64,000 nucleotides of DNA from JAHEAO01 sp041633555 (GCA_041633555.1 JBFKFZ010000005.1:44145-108144); one strand, 5' to 3'. Counted from the stretch's first letter, positions 35,072-44,565 are shown. Notes: generated by a model from the letters alone, not told the origin. A program made the numbers and translations.

Positions 35072-36280
35072 CTATGCCCGGCGCAAAGCTAGGACCGCGT
35101 TCAGGCCACCGAAGGCAAAGGCATTCGACAGTGCAACTTCAACCTTCGCCTCGCGCGCGGTGTTCGGTACGACGTCCAGCGCGCATTCCGGGTCGGGTTC
35201 CTGGTAGCCGATGGTCGGGGCGACGATCCCGTCCCGCAAGGCCATGATGCAGGCAAGCAGTTCGACCGCGCCGGTGCCGCCGATCAGGTGGCCATGCATC
35301 GACTTGGTCGAAGAGATCATCAGCTTGTCGGCATGCTGCCCGAACACATCTGCAACCGCCGCGCATTCGGTCTTGTCGTTCGCCGCCGTTCCGGTGCCAT
35401 GCGCATTGACATAACCCACCTCGTCTCGGTTGAGGCCCGCATCTTTCATCGCACCAGCAATCGCACGCGCCGCACCTTGCTTTGACGGCATCACGATATC
35501 GGCCGCGTCAGAGGTCATCGCGAAGCCAACGACCTCGGCGAGCAGCTCTGCCCCCCGCGTCTTCGCGTGGTCGTAATCCTCGAACACGAAGACCGCCGCG
35601 CCTTCGCCCTGCACCATGCCGTTTCGGTTGGCGCTGAACGGGCGGCAGGCATCTTTCGACATTACCCGCAGACCCTCCCAGGCCTTCACACCGCCAAAGC
35701 AGAGCATCGATTCCGAGCCGCCGGTCACCATCGCCTTGGTCATGCCCGCGCGGATCATGTGGAACGCCTGCCCCATCGCGTGATTGGAGGACGCGCAAGC
35801 CGTCGCCACGGTGAAAGACGGCCCCTTGAGGTTCCATTCCATCGAAACATGGCTGGCCGCGGCATTGTTCATCAGCTTCGGAACCACGAAGGGATGCACC
35901 CGGTTCTTGCCCTCTTCATAAACCGTCCGGTAATTCTCGTCCCAAGTGTTGACGCCGCCCCCGGCAGTGCCCAAAACCACACCGGCCTGCGCCGCGAGTT
36001 CGCCTTCAAAGGTCAGGCCGGACTGGCCGATGGCCTCCTTGGCCGCCAGCAGCGTGAACTGGGTAAACCGGTCGTAAAGCGAGATCTGCTGGCGGTTGAA
36101 ATGGGTCTCCGGATCATAGTCGCGGACCTGTCCACCGATCTGGATTGACAACCGATCCACGTCGCGGATATCCAGCGGTCCAATGCCACACCTGCCCTCG
36201 CGCATCGCCTCCAATGTGGCAGGAGCGGTCGCGCCGAGCGCGTTGATGGTTCCGGCCCCCGTGATGACGACTCGCTTCAT
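35072..36280 (-). CDS. Beta-ketoacyl-ACP synthase (FabF-like)
   Basis: Condensing enzyme of fatty acid elongation. The Cys-His-His set is complete: catalytic cysteine in ATACASSNHAMG (about residue 162), histidines in NAHGTGTAANDKTE (about 295) and STKSMHGHLIGGTGAVE (about 331). Length is 402 aa. The start overlaps the ACP gene by ATGA. Being next to a dedicated ACP and lpxD suggests it makes a particular acyl chain, possibly for lipid A, rather than being the general FabF. In rhizobia a comparable set serves very-long-chain acyl groups of lipid A; the parallel is inference. Confidence 0.88.
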   Translation of the reverse strand: MKRVVITGAGTINALGATAPATLEAMREGRCGIGPLDIRDVDRLSIQIGGQVRDYDPETHFNRQQISLYDRFTQFTLLAAKEAIGQSGLTFEGELAAQAGVVLGTAGGGVNTWDENYRTVYEEGKNRVHPFVVPKLMNNAAASHVSMEWNLKGPSFTVATACASSNHAMGQAFHMIRAGMTKAMVTGGSESMLCFGGVKAWEGLRVMSKDACRPFSANRNGMVQGEGAAVFVFEDYDHAKTRGAELLAEVVGFAMTSDAADIVMPSKQGAARAIAGAMKDAGLNRDEVGYVNAHGTGTAANDKTECAAVADVFGQHADKLMISSTKSMHGHLIGGTGAVELLACIMALRDGIVAPTIGYQEPDPECALDVVPNTAREAKVEVALSNAFAFGGLNAVLALRRA

Positions 36281-36543
36281 GCTGCCTGGTCTGCCACCAA
36301 CTTCTGCACCGCCGCGACGATCGATGCGACCGAGGAGATGTCAAACTCGCTGGCCTTCGGGTCGTTGGCGTTGAACGGCACCTCGATGTCGAACGCCTCT
36401 TCGATCGCGAAGATCGACTCGACCAGCCCAAGGCTGTCGATCCCCAGATCCTCCAGCGACTGGTCCATCGAGATGTCCGAGACCTCCAATATCGCCTGAT
36501 CGGCAATGATCTGAATGACCCGGTCCTTGACTTCGTCCGTCAT
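36277..36543 (-). CDS. Acyl carrier protein (specialised)
   Basis: 88-aa carrier. The phosphopantetheine serine is Ser37 in LGIDSLGLVES. The sequence is acidic and helical like other ACPs but does not match housekeeping AcpP: after the DSL helix it reads AFDIEVPFNANDPKASEFD. It therefore resembles the specialised carriers used for lipid A acyl chains (AcpXL-like). ATG 36543 follows GGGGGAGGCT. It lies 29 bases after lpxD and overlaps the ketosynthase start. A general acpP should exist elsewhere in the genome. Confidence 0.85.
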   Translation of the reverse strand: MTDEVKDRVIQIIADQAILEVSDISMDQSLEDLGIDSLGLVESIFAIEEAFDIEVPFNANDPKASEFDISSVASIVAAVQKLVADQAA

Positions 36544-36572
36544 AGCCTCCCCCGCTTTCACCTCGGCGTCAT

Positions 36573-37670
36573 CTAGTCATTCTGCCCGGTCTTTGAAACC
36601 GACTTCTGAAGATTGTCGACGATGCCGAAAAGCCGCGGTAGGCGGCGCAACGCCTTGTAGACTTCGACATGTGTCTCCATCTTCATCGCCGGGTAGCCCA
36701 GGATTGCCCGGCCCGCCGGCACGTTCGACAGGATCTTGCTCGCGCCACCGGCAACGACCCCATCGCCGAGAGCGATATTGTCGGCCACCCCGACCTGCCC
36801 GCCAAGGACCACGCTGTCCCCCAGCTTCGCCGACCCGCCAACCGCGACATGCGCGCAAAGCAGGCAGTTCCGCCCAACCGTCACATTATGCCCGACCTGC
36901 ACCAGCGCGTCGATCTTGGTGCCATCACCGACGCTGGTCGCCCGGATCGTGCCGGCGTCGATGCTGGAATTGGCGCCAACCTCGATATCGTCTCCGATCA
37001 CCACTCCCCCCAGCGAATGGATCTTTAGCCAACTCTGGCCCTGGCCGACATCTCCGGCATCGCCCATCGTCTCGCGCACGGCCTCCACCCCGGATTTCTC
37101 AGGCGTCACGAAGCTGAACCCGTCGGCGCCGACGACAACTCCGGAATGCGCAATGAAGCGTGCCCCAATCCGAACGTTCCGGCCGATGCGCGCGCCGGCA
37201 AGGATAAGGGCGTCTTCACCGATCATGGCCCCGGCGGCGATACTGACGTGACTATCAATACGGCAGCGGGCGCCGATCTCTGCCCCTGCACCAATCACGA
37301 CATAGGGGCCGAGCGTGACATCCGCGCCGAGGGTGGCGGACGGATCGACGATCGCGGTCGGGTGTATTCCCGCTGGCAGCGCGTGCCCCCCGTCGAGAAG
37401 CCGCGTCAGTCCGGCCATGGCGACGCGCGGGCGGTCGACGAGGATAGCGGCCTTCAGCCCAAGCGCCTGCCAGTCCATGCCGCGTGCCAGCAACCCGGCC
37501 CGGGCTCGCCCCTTGGCGATCCCTTCAACATAACGCGGGTCCATTGCGACAGCGAGTTCGGTGCGTTCGGCAAGGGCGGGTTCGGCGGCACCGGACACGG
37601 ACAGCCCGGTCTCGCCGACCGCCTCTGCCCCAAGCGCCTCGGCAATCTGCTGAATCCTGTGGCCGGTCAT
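36573..37670 (-). CDS. lpxD: UDP-3-O-(3-hydroxyacyl)glucosamine N-acyltransferase LpxD
   Basis: Third lipid A step, transferring a 3-hydroxyacyl chain from ACP to the amino group of the glucosamine. An N-terminal uridine-binding domain (about 1-100) precedes a left-handed beta helix of hexapeptide repeats (VTLGPYVVIGAGAEIG, IGEDALILAGARIG). The catalytic histidine is in IDALVQVGHNVTVG, and the C-terminal helix is EVYKALRRLPRL. Length is 365 aa from ATG 37670. Separated in the genome from lpxA, lpxI and lpxB, here it heads a small cluster with its own ACP and ketosynthase. Confidence 0.94.
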   Translation of the reverse strand: MTGHRIQQIAEALGAEAVGETGLSVSGAAEPALAERTELAVAMDPRYVEGIAKGRARAGLLARGMDWQALGLKAAILVDRPRVAMAGLTRLLDGGHALPAGIHPTAIVDPSATLGADVTLGPYVVIGAGAEIGARCRIDSHVSIAAGAMIGEDALILAGARIGRNVRIGARFIAHSGVVVGADGFSFVTPEKSGVEAVRETMGDAGDVGQGQSWLKIHSLGGVVIGDDIEVGANSSIDAGTIRATSVGDGTKIDALVQVGHNVTVGRNCLLCAHVAVGGSAKLGDSVVLGGQVGVADNIALGDGVVAGGASKILSNVPAGRAILGYPAMKMETHVEVYKALRRLPRLFGIVDNLQKSVSKTGQND

Positions 37671-37722
37671 AAGGTGCCCCTGCTTGGCGGGGCGCTTCGG
37701 GGCGCCCCGTTCAGGGGGTGAT

Positions 37723-39336
37723 TTAGCTTTGAACCGCGCGCAATACCACCCCGGCCTTCTGCAGGGCCGAGAAGATCCGCGCATCGCGGCCATAGACGTC
37801 GCGGCGATAGTTCACGTTGCCCTTGGCGCTGGTGAAGGCAGTCCGGTAGACCAGATGCACAGGCACCGGCTGATCCAGCGGCACCACGGTTTCGATGCCT
37901 GTATTCAGCTTCGACTTGAAAAACCCCTGAGGGTCGTTCGTCTGCCGCGACAACAGCGTGTAGGCAAAGTCGAACGGATCGGCCAGTCGGATGCAGCCGT
38001 GGCTGAATGCCCGCACTTCGCGTCCAAAGAGGTTCTTCGCCGGCGTGTCATGCAGGTAGATATTGTGCTTGTTGGGGAACATGAACTTGACCAGTCCCAA
38101 AGCATTGCCGTCGGATGGAGGCTGCTTCATGTCGAATGGGAAGGTGTTGGCGGTGAACTGTGTGAAATCCACGGCGCCACGGTTCACGGTCCTGCCGCGG
38201 CTGTCGATGATCCTGAGATGCCCGGCGGCATTCGGGTTCTTCTGCAGCATCGGCAGGTATTCCTTGACGGTGATCGAGCGCGGCACGTTCCAGGTCGGGT
38301 TGATGACCAGGAACTCCATCACGTCCGAGAACTCGGGACTGCGTTGATCGTGCTTGTTGGCGCCGACAACGGAACGGGTTTCGAATGTCACCTTGCCATT
38401 ATCGACGACGCGGGCGGTGAAATCGGTGAGATTGACCCAGATATGGCGCTTGCCAAGCGGGCGGTTGATCCATCGTTCCCGCTCCATCGCGACGACGATC
38501 GCGGCCAGTCTTTCCTCGGGCTGCACGTTGATCTCTGCCAGTGTGCCGGGCCCGGCCACGCCGTCTGGATTGAGGCCATGCGCCAGCTGGAACTGCTGCA
38601 CGGCGGCCTGCATCTTTCTGTCATAGTCCTGACCGGCATTGCGCCGCATGTAGCCCATCGCGATCAGCCGGTTTCGCAGCGCGACGACAGCAGCACCGGA
38701 ATGGCCAAGCTCCAGTTTCTTGCCGGGCACCTGCGCGCCCCAGCCGCCCCGGCCCAGCTGCTTTTCCATCGCAAACTTGGCTTTCATCAGACGGGTATAC
38801 TCAGCCGACGGCGGCGGCAGTGACTTCAGGAACCCCGAAGGGCTCGACTTGGAGAAAGCGGCCAGCGTCTGCGCCCGCCCGCGATAGGGCACCTGCATAA
38901 CCAGGCCCGGATCGACCCGGCTCGGCGTCAGGATGCCGGTCTGTACATCTGTTGCATATTGCAGGAACAGCCGGCTGAGCTCGACCTCGATCCTGCCAAG
39001 ATCGCGCTCGGACTTCACGGCGCGCAGATTGGCATGCAGAAGCTGCAGATTGTAGTTCTTCTCGGGCAACCCGTGATCGCCAGCCGACGCCATCGCCTTC
39101 AGAAGCGCTGAGCGCCGCGACTTGTCCTTGCTGCCCTTGCCGGTCCAGATCGGCTGGTAACCGTTGGCCTTGTAGAAGGCGGCAATTCCGGCATCACCCG
39201 CCGACGACTCGGCCACGGCCTGCATGAAGGCGGTGACCTGGGCCTGTGCGGCGGATCCGGCCAGACCTGCGACCACTGCCAGACAGATGGCCGCGCTGCG
39301 CAGAACTGCGCCCGGGTGTCGCAAGGAGTTACTCAT
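37723..39336 (-). CDS. L,D-transpeptidase with peptidoglycan-binding domain (YcbB-like)
   Basis: Periplasmic enzyme forming 3-3 peptidoglycan cross-links or attaching proteins to the wall. A signal peptide (to about residue 33, AAQAQV) precedes a scaffold domain (about 35-200). A PG_binding_1 segment reads LELGHSGAAVVALRNRL...VQQFQLAHGLNPDG. The YkuD catalytic domain has the nucleophilic cysteine in FSHGCIRLADP (about residue 443) and the upstream histidine in NIYLHDTPAK. I prefer ATG 39336, spaced 8 bases from AGGA, over ATG 39345; the difference is three residues. Length is about 537 aa. Confidence 0.9.
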   Translation of the reverse strand: MSNSLRHPGAVLRSAAICLAVVAGLAGSAAQAQVTAFMQAVAESSAGDAGIAAFYKANGYQPIWTGKGSKDKSRRSALLKAMASAGDHGLPEKNYNLQLLHANLRAVKSERDLGRIEVELSRLFLQYATDVQTGILTPSRVDPGLVMQVPYRGRAQTLAAFSKSSPSGFLKSLPPPSAEYTRLMKAKFAMEKQLGRGGWGAQVPGKKLELGHSGAAVVALRNRLIAMGYMRRNAGQDYDRKMQAAVQQFQLAHGLNPDGVAGPGTLAEINVQPEERLAAIVVAMERERWINRPLGKRHIWVNLTDFTARVVDNGKVTFETRSVVGANKHDQRSPEFSDVMEFLVINPTWNVPRSITVKEYLPMLQKNPNAAGHLRIIDSRGRTVNRGAVDFTQFTANTFPFDMKQPPSDGNALGLVKFMFPNKHNIYLHDTPAKNLFGREVRAFSHGCIRLADPFDFAYTLLSRQTNDPQGFFKSKLNTGIETVVPLDQPVPVHLVYRTAFTSAKGNVNYRRDVYGRDARIFSALQKAGVVLRAVQS

Positions 39337-39646
39337 CTTAATCATCCTGTTTCGCGTCAGATTTCACACAATGCCTACTTCAGTATGCCATCAAACGGCA
39401 CCTGAACGGCGTTCACGATGTCGCAAGGCGCGGCATGTGTCGCGCCTATGCAACGCCTTTAACCCAAAATCCCCCTAAGGTTTCATTAACCGCTATCAGC
39501 AGAATCTCGCCGATTCCGGCCGAATTCCGACCTGCGACGTTTCCGACCTTCCCCGGCGAATCGAGTTGTGCCATAACGGCGGCACACCTGGGGATTGAGG
39601 TGAAGGATCCGCCAATACGTGCGGAGACAGGCAGGCTACGGGACTC
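39337..39646. other. Divergent intergenic region between the L,D-transpeptidase and DUF882 genes
   Basis: 310 bases without a supported gene. It contains an inverted repeat AGGCGCG/CGCGCCT with an 8-base loop at 39426-39447. TTAA half-sites lie nearby (TTTAACCC, CATTAACCG), but no full TTAA-N7-TTAA. Promoters for both outward genes should lie here; none stands out. Confidence 0.4.
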
Positions 39647-40216
39647 ATGGCTAAAATCAGCTCTAAGGGCCTTTCGAGGCGTGCTTTGTTGGGCGCATTC
39701 GCAGCGACAGCTCTGACTGCGGCCCCGACCTATTCCAATGCATTCGGACTTCTGCGCGGCGCCGGCGATATCCGCCGCATCCGCATGTATTCCGGTCGGA
39801 CTGGCGAAAGCATGGACACGATCTACTGGATCGAAGGCGAATATATCGGGGACGCCCTGAAGGAGATCAACTATTTCATGCGCGACTGGCGCACCGATCA
39901 GTCCACCTCGATGGATGCCCGAACGGTCGACATCATGGCCGCTTCGCACTCACTTCTGAATATCAACGAACCCTTCATGCTGCTTTCGGGCTATCGTTCG
40001 CCGCAGACCAATGCGATGCTCCGGTCCCGCTCCAGGGGTGTGGCACGCAATTCACTGCATATGAAGGGCCAGGCGGCAGACCTGCGGCTGAAGTCGCGCT
40101 CTGTCTCGCAGGTGGCTCAGGCTGCGGCGGCGTGTGCCTCCGGCGGCGTCGGCAGCTATTCCCGCTCGAATTTCGTTCATATGGATTGCGGCGCCGTGCG
40201 CACCTGGCGTGGATAG
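39647..40216 (+). CDS. DUF882/YcbK-type M15-like peptidase, Tat-exported
   Basis: The signal (GLSRRALLGAFAATALT) is a twin-arginine type. The mature domain matches DUF882 proteins related to D-Ala-D-Ala carboxypeptidases of family M15. Expected zinc-site residues are in LLSGYRSPQTNAML, NSLHMKGQAADLRL (His and Asp) and SNFVHMDCG (His). A peptidoglycan-related hydrolase in the periplasm is likely. Length is 189 aa. The gene is divergent from an L,D-transpeptidase, the same association as ycbB-ycbK in enterobacteria, which supports shared cell-wall work. A strong terminator follows. Confidence 0.88.
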   Translation: MAKISSKGLSRRALLGAFAATALTAAPTYSNAFGLLRGAGDIRRIRMYSGRTGESMDTIYWIEGEYIGDALKEINYFMRDWRTDQSTSMDARTVDIMAASHSLLNINEPFMLLSGYRSPQTNAMLRSRSRGVARNSLHMKGQAADLRLKSRSVSQVAQAAAACASGGVGSYSRSNFVHMDCGAVRTWRG

Positions 40217-40240
40217 CACTCTACCCCGGTCACCCTGAAC

Positions 40241-40265
40241 AAGCGTCGCCCCTTGCGGCGCTTTT
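40241..40265 (+). terminator. Terminator after the DUF882 gene
   Basis: A 9-bp stem with one wobble pair (40241-40249 with 40255-40263), 5-base loop, continuing into TTTT (40262-40265). Confidence 0.65.
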
Positions 40266-40361
40266 CTGTTGCCCGAGCGCATGGGGCCGCGCCGATTCAT
40301 GGCTTTGCAGGCTCGTCCTCAAAGGCTAGCAAGGGGGCATCGCAACGGATGGGCCCGCAAC

Positions 40362-41525
40362 ATGCTTCAGAAAGCTGCCTCACTCTCGCGCCTTGGCACG
40401 GAATCCGCCTTCGAAGTGCTGGCCCGGGCACAGGCGCTGGCCGCCGAGGGCCGTGACATCATAAATCTCGGCATCGGCCAGCCCGATTTCCGCACCCCGG
40501 ATCATATCGTCGAGGCCGGGATCAAGGCGCTGCGCGACGGCCATCACGGCTACACGCCCGCCAATGGCCTTCCTGCCCTGCGCGAGGCTGTCGCCGCCGA
40601 TCTGTTGCGACGCCACGGCACCGAGGTCAATCCCGGCAACATCGTCGTCGTGCCGGGCGGCAAGCCCACGATGTTCTTCGCGGTGCTCATGTTCGGCGAG
40701 CCCGGCGCCGAGATCATGTATCCCAATCCCGGATTCCCGATCTATGAAAGCGTCATCAGCTATTCCGGCGCAACGCCGGTGCCCTTCGCGCTGAAGGAAG
40801 AGAACGGATTTGCTTTCGACGCCGAGGCGCTGCTGAAGCAGATCACGCCAAGGACCCGGCTGATCATCATCAACAGCCCCGCCAACCCGACCGGAGGTGT
40901 GACGCCGAAGGAGGAAATCGACAAGTTAGTTCGTGGCTTAGCCGATCAACCTCATGTAGCGCTTCTGTCGGACGAGATCTACAGCCAGATGCTTTATGAC
41001 GGGCGGACGCATGTCAGCCTGCTGCAATATCCCGAGATCCGCGACCGGCTGATCATGCTGGACGGCTGGTCGAAGACCTATGCGATGACAGGCTGGCGTC
41101 TGGGTTATGCGGTCTGGCCTGACGCGCTGGTCAGCGATGCGACCCGGCTCTGCATCAATGACCATTCCTGCGTTAATTCCGCCGCGCAATATGCTGGCAT
41201 GGCGGCACTTTCCGGCCCACAGGACGCGGTACACCAGATGGTCGCGGCGTTCGATGCCCGCCGCAAGATCATCATCGAGAAGTTGGACGCGCTTCCGGGC
41301 TTTCGCTGCACCGGTGCAGGCGGGGCCTTCTACGCCTTTCCCAATATCGAGGGCACGGGCCTGACTTCGCGGGCGGCCCAGGACAGGTTCCTTGCCGATG
41401 CGGGCGTCGCCACGATTTCGGGCACGAGTTTCGGAAGATGGGGCGAGGGATATGTGCGGTTTTCCTACGCCAACAGCACCGAGAATATCCACGAGGCGAT
41501 CCGGCGGATCGGCAATATCCTCTAG
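40362..41525 (+). CDS. Pyridoxal-phosphate aminotransferase, class I/II (AspC-like)
   Basis: Cytoplasmic aminotransferase of fold type I. NLGIGQPDFRTPDH is the N-terminal substrate-binding stretch, INSPANPTGG contains the PLP-ring asparagine, and LSDEIYSQM the aspartate and tyrosine. The PLP lysine is in DGWSKTYAMTGWRLGYA (about residue 235), and the carboxylate-binding arginine is in YVRFSYANS. Length is 387 aa from ATG 40362. The frame is open further left, but extra residues do not fit the family. The amino-acid specificity is unclear. It stands alone, codirectional with the LysR gene 180 bases downstream. Confidence 0.88.
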   Translation: MLQKAASLSRLGTESAFEVLARAQALAAEGRDIINLGIGQPDFRTPDHIVEAGIKALRDGHHGYTPANGLPALREAVAADLLRRHGTEVNPGNIVVVPGGKPTMFFAVLMFGEPGAEIMYPNPGFPIYESVISYSGATPVPFALKEENGFAFDAEALLKQITPRTRLIIINSPANPTGGVTPKEEIDKLVRGLADQPHVALLSDEIYSQMLYDGRTHVSLLQYPEIRDRLIMLDGWSKTYAMTGWRLGYAVWPDALVSDATRLCINDHSCVNSAAQYAGMAALSGPQDAVHQMVAAFDARRKIIIEKLDALPGFRCTGAGGAFYAFPNIEGTGLTSRAAQDRFLADAGVATISGTSFGRWGEGYVRFSYANSTENIHEAIRRIGNIL

Positions 41526-41705
41526 GACCGATCCACTTCGGCAAGAGGGCGTCCAAAACTGGCATTCGAATTCTCGGCCGATCGTGCACACCTACCTCCA
41601 CTTGTTTCGGGTGGATCATTTGGCTTGGAAAGGTGCACCGACCAAGGACACGATGCAGGCCGCTAAGGACGTGCAAACCGGGCGCGACCGTGCAACCCAT
41701 TGAGC

Positions 41706-42605
41706 ATGGCCAGAATCAACATCGAGCAGCTTGAGACCTTCCTCGCTGTCGTTCGTCTTGGCGGGGTCCGAAAGGCCGCCAGAGCGCTGAACCTGACGCA
41801 GCCCGCTGCTTCCGCCCGGATCAAGAACCTCGAGATGGCCCTGGCGTGCGATCTGTTCGACCGGAGGGCGGGCGGCATGAAACTGACCAAGCGGGGCGAG
41901 TTGCTGCTTGCCCATGCCGAAAAGTTCGAGCATCTGGCAGAACTGGTCGAGAAGGATGTCGTTGATCCGGCCGGTGTAGAAGGCCATCTGCGCTTGGGGG
42001 TGTCTGAAACCATCGCGCAATGCTGGCTGCCGGAATTCGTCACCCGGCTGCATCGCCGCTATCCGAAGCTGGAGATCGAGTTCAACGTCGATCTTTCGAG
42101 CACGCTGCGCGCCGGGATCCTGAACCGCGAGATCGACCTGGCAATCCTGCTTGGTCCGATCTCTGACTTTTCAGTCAACAACATCGTCCTGCCGGGGTTC
42201 GACCTTGCCTGGTATGCCGCCGCAAACCCTCGGCCCGATATGACCGGGGCCGACCATTTTTCGCGACCGGTGCTGACTTATGCCCGCAATACCCGGCCTT
42301 ACCGGGAACTGCGCGAGACTCTGTTTGAACGGGTGGGGCCGGACGTGTCTTTGTTTCCGTCATCGTCGCTCTCTGCCTGCTTCCGGCTGGTAGAGGCCGA
42401 TCTTGGCGTTGCAGCCTTGCCGAGGGCGCTTGGTCAGGACTATGTCGCTGCCGGCAGGATCCGGGAGTTCGATCCCGGCTGGGTCCCCAACCCGCTGCAA
42501 TTCTCGGCCTCTTACCTTGGCGAGCCGAAGAGTAATCTGGTCGAGACCGCCGCCAGCATGGCGCATGAGGTCGCGGTCGCCTATTTAGCCGATAGAAATT
42601 TTTGA
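41706..42605 (+). CDS. LysR-family transcriptional regulator
   Basis: The N-terminal winged helix (about 1-60) reads INIEQLETFLAVVRLGGVRKAARALNLTQPAASARIKNLE, split here as IEQLETFLAVVR and KAARALNLTQPAASARI. The effector domain starts at HLRLGVSETIAQCWLP. Length is 299 aa. ATG 41706 is preferred to the TTG two codons upstream. Unlike many LysR genes it is codirectional with the genes it probably controls, starting with the DUF1445 gene 75 bases downstream, and may be part of their transcript. The effector is likely related to the oxoproline or glutamate substrate. Confidence 0.88.
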   Translation: MARINIEQLETFLAVVRLGGVRKAARALNLTQPAASARIKNLEMALACDLFDRRAGGMKLTKRGELLLAHAEKFEHLAELVEKDVVDPAGVEGHLRLGVSETIAQCWLPEFVTRLHRRYPKLEIEFNVDLSSTLRAGILNREIDLAILLGPISDFSVNNIVLPGFDLAWYAAANPRPDMTGADHFSRPVLTYARNTRPYRELRETLFERVGPDVSLFPSSSLSACFRLVEADLGVAALPRALGQDYVAAGRIREFDPGWVPNPLQFSASYLGEPKSNLVETAASMAHEVAVAYLADRNF

Positions 42606-42680
42606 TCGTATCTGAGAGAATCATTCGATTTGACCTTATTGCCCTTAGATGTGACCCTTAGACAGACCGGAGGGGATACC

Positions 42681-43496
42681 TTGAACACCGCTTATTCAGC
42701 GCTCAAAGACAGTGACCTCGCGCAGGTGCGCGACGCCATTCGGTCGGGGCAATACACTTCTCATACCGCGGGACTGGGCCGGGGCTATCTGCAGGCCAAT
42801 CTGGCGATCATGCCGGAAGTTCATGCGCTGGATTTCATGCGCTATTGTCAGCGCAACCCCAAGCCCTGCCCCCTTACGGGCGTTTCCGATACCGGCAATC
42901 CCCGGATGTTCACCATGGGCCGCGATATCGACATCCGCACCGATGTGCCCGCCTACAACATCTATCGCGACGGCACGCTCGCCGGGTCGGTCACGAATAT
43001 CACCGACATCTGGCGCGACGATCTGGTGGTCTTTGCCTTGGGCTGTTCGTTCACCTTCGAAAGCGCCCTGCAGCAGGCCGGGATCGCGGTCTGGCATATC
43101 GACAATGACCGCACCGTGCCGATGTTCCGATCGGCGATCGACACCGTGCCCGCCGGCCCGTTCCGGGGCAAGATGGTGGTCTCGATGCGCGCCGTCTCAG
43201 AGGAACGGGTCGATGAGGTGATCCGCATCTCGCGCCGCTATCCGCTGGCACATGGCGCGCCGATGCATGTCGGCGATCCGGCAGAGATCGGGATCGCGGA
43301 TCTGGCGCAACCCGACTGGGGCGATGCAGCACCGGTGGCAGAGGGCCAGGAGCCGGTCTTCTGGGCCTGCGGCGTGACCCCGCAGGTTGCCATCGAGAAC
43401 GCCCGGTTGCCCTTCTGCATCACGCACAAGCCCGGCCACATGCTGATCACCGATATCGCGGAAGATGCCGAGAACCCGGTGATGAACTTCGCCTGA
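42681..43496 (+). CDS. DUF1445 family protein, probable D-glutamate cyclase/hydro-lyase
   Basis: 271-aa protein of the DUF1445 (YcsI) family. Recognisable segments are SHTAGLGRGYLQANLAI, CQRNPKPCPLTGV, TDVPAYNIYRDG, FALGCSFTFESALQQAG and THKPGHMLITDI. The family is often labelled putative hydro-lyase. The related mammalian enzyme DGLUCY converts D-glutamate to 5-oxo-D-proline, which makes sense beside pxpA, pxpB and pxpC. The start is TTG 42681, 5 bases after a strong GGAGGGG; a frame to 42630 has no such site. The exact reaction of this copy is inferred from context. Confidence 0.82.
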   Translation: MNTAYSALKDSDLAQVRDAIRSGQYTSHTAGLGRGYLQANLAIMPEVHALDFMRYCQRNPKPCPLTGVSDTGNPRMFTMGRDIDIRTDVPAYNIYRDGTLAGSVTNITDIWRDDLVVFALGCSFTFESALQQAGIAVWHIDNDRTVPMFRSAIDTVPAGPFRGKMVVSMRAVSEERVDEVIRISRRYPLAHGAPMHVGDPAEIGIADLAQPDWGDAAPVAEGQEPVFWACGVTPQVAIENARLPFCITHKPGHMLITDIAEDAENPVMNFA

Positions 43497-43533
43497 CGAA
43501 AAAAAACAAATCAACCCAACTAGGAGAATACAC

Positions 43534-44565
43534 ATGAAACATACCATCAGCCTTATGGCCCTGGCTGTCGCCATGCCCGCCGCTGCCGAGGACCTGTCAG
43601 TCGTCGGCAGCTGGTCGAGCCTGCCCTTGCACCAGCAGTACGAAGCGCCGTTCTGGTCAGAGAAACTGCCTGCCGCGTCGGGCGGCAAGATAAATGTCGC
43701 GTTGACTACTCACAACCAGATGAACCTCGGGGTCGGCGATGTCTTCCGCCTGCTGGGTGATGGGGTCTATGACGTGGCGATGACCGTGGCGGATTATGCC
43801 GTGGCCGACGCGCCCGAGCTTGAAGGCCTGGACGTGCCGCTGCTGGCCATGACGGCGGGCGAGGCCCGCGCCATGGTGGACGCCGCCCGCCCGATGGTGA
43901 CCGACATCTATCATGACCGGTTCAACAGCCATGTGCTGGCCATCGCGCCCTACCCGCCGCAGGTGGTCTTCTGCAATGCCGAGATCTCCGGGCTCGATGA
44001 TCTGGCCGGCAAAAAGGTGCGCGCATCGGGTCGTATGACGGCCAAGTTCCTGGAAGCGCTGGGGGCTGAAGGTGTGAACGTCGCCTTCTCCGAAGTTCCT
44101 GGCGCCTTGCAGAAGGGCGTTGTCGATTGCGCCGTAACCGGTGCCGGCTCGGGCTATTCGGCCGGCTGGTGGGAAGTCTCCACGCATCTGCTGCCGATAC
44201 CGCTGGGCGGCTGGGACAGCGTCGTCACGGCCATCAACCTGGACAAGTGGAACAGCCTTGACGCCGAGACCCAGGCCCTCATCGAAGCCCAGATCAAGAC
44301 CGATTTCGAGGATCCTGCCTGGGCCGTTGCACAGGACGCGTTGGTCAATGACATCGCCTGCCTGACGGGCAACGGCGCCTGCACTGCCGGTGACGCGCGC
44401 TCGATGCAGCTTGTCGAAGCCAGCCAGGCCGATTTCGACCGCGCCCGTGCGATCCTCGTGGAGCAGGTTCTGCCGGAATGGGCCGAGCGCGCCGGAGGTG
44501 ACTGGGCAGAGCGCTGGAACGGCTCGGTCGGCGCTGCCGTCGGTGTAACCATCGCCGCCAAATAA
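43534..44565 (+). CDS. TRAP transporter substrate-binding protein (DctP type)
   Basis: Periplasmic receptor of a tripartite sodium-driven importer. A short signal peptide (about residues 1-18, ending AAAED) precedes a DctP domain. The substrate carboxylate arginine is expected in KKVRASGRMTAKFLEALGA, with VPGALQKGVVDCAVTG following. Two pairs of cysteines (VFCNAE; NDIACLTGNGACTAG) lie in the C-terminal half. Length is 343 aa. AGGAG precedes the ATG. The neighbouring genes suggest an organic acid or amino acid such as 5-oxoproline or glutamate; the ligand is not proven. Confidence 0.9.
   Translation: MKHTISLMALAVAMPAAAEDLSVVGSWSSLPLHQQYEAPFWSEKLPAASGGKINVALTTHNQMNLGVGDVFRLLGDGVYDVAMTVADYAVADAPELEGLDVPLLAMTAGEARAMVDAARPMVTDIYHDRFNSHVLAIAPYPPQVVFCNAEISGLDDLAGKKVRASGRMTAKFLEALGAEGVNVAFSEVPGALQKGVVDCAVTGAGSGYSAGWWEVSTHLLPIPLGGWDSVVTAINLDKWNSLDAETQALIEAQIKTDFEDPAWAVAQDALVNDIACLTGNGACTAGDARSMQLVEASQADFDRARAILVEQVLPEWAERAGGDWAERWNGSVGAAVGVTIAAK

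Noticed and set aside
37671..37722. GC hairpin between the L,D-transpeptidase and lpxD genes as a terminator
   Set aside because: There is an inverted repeat around CGGGGCG/CGCCCCG but no T-tract on the minus strand, so it was not called.
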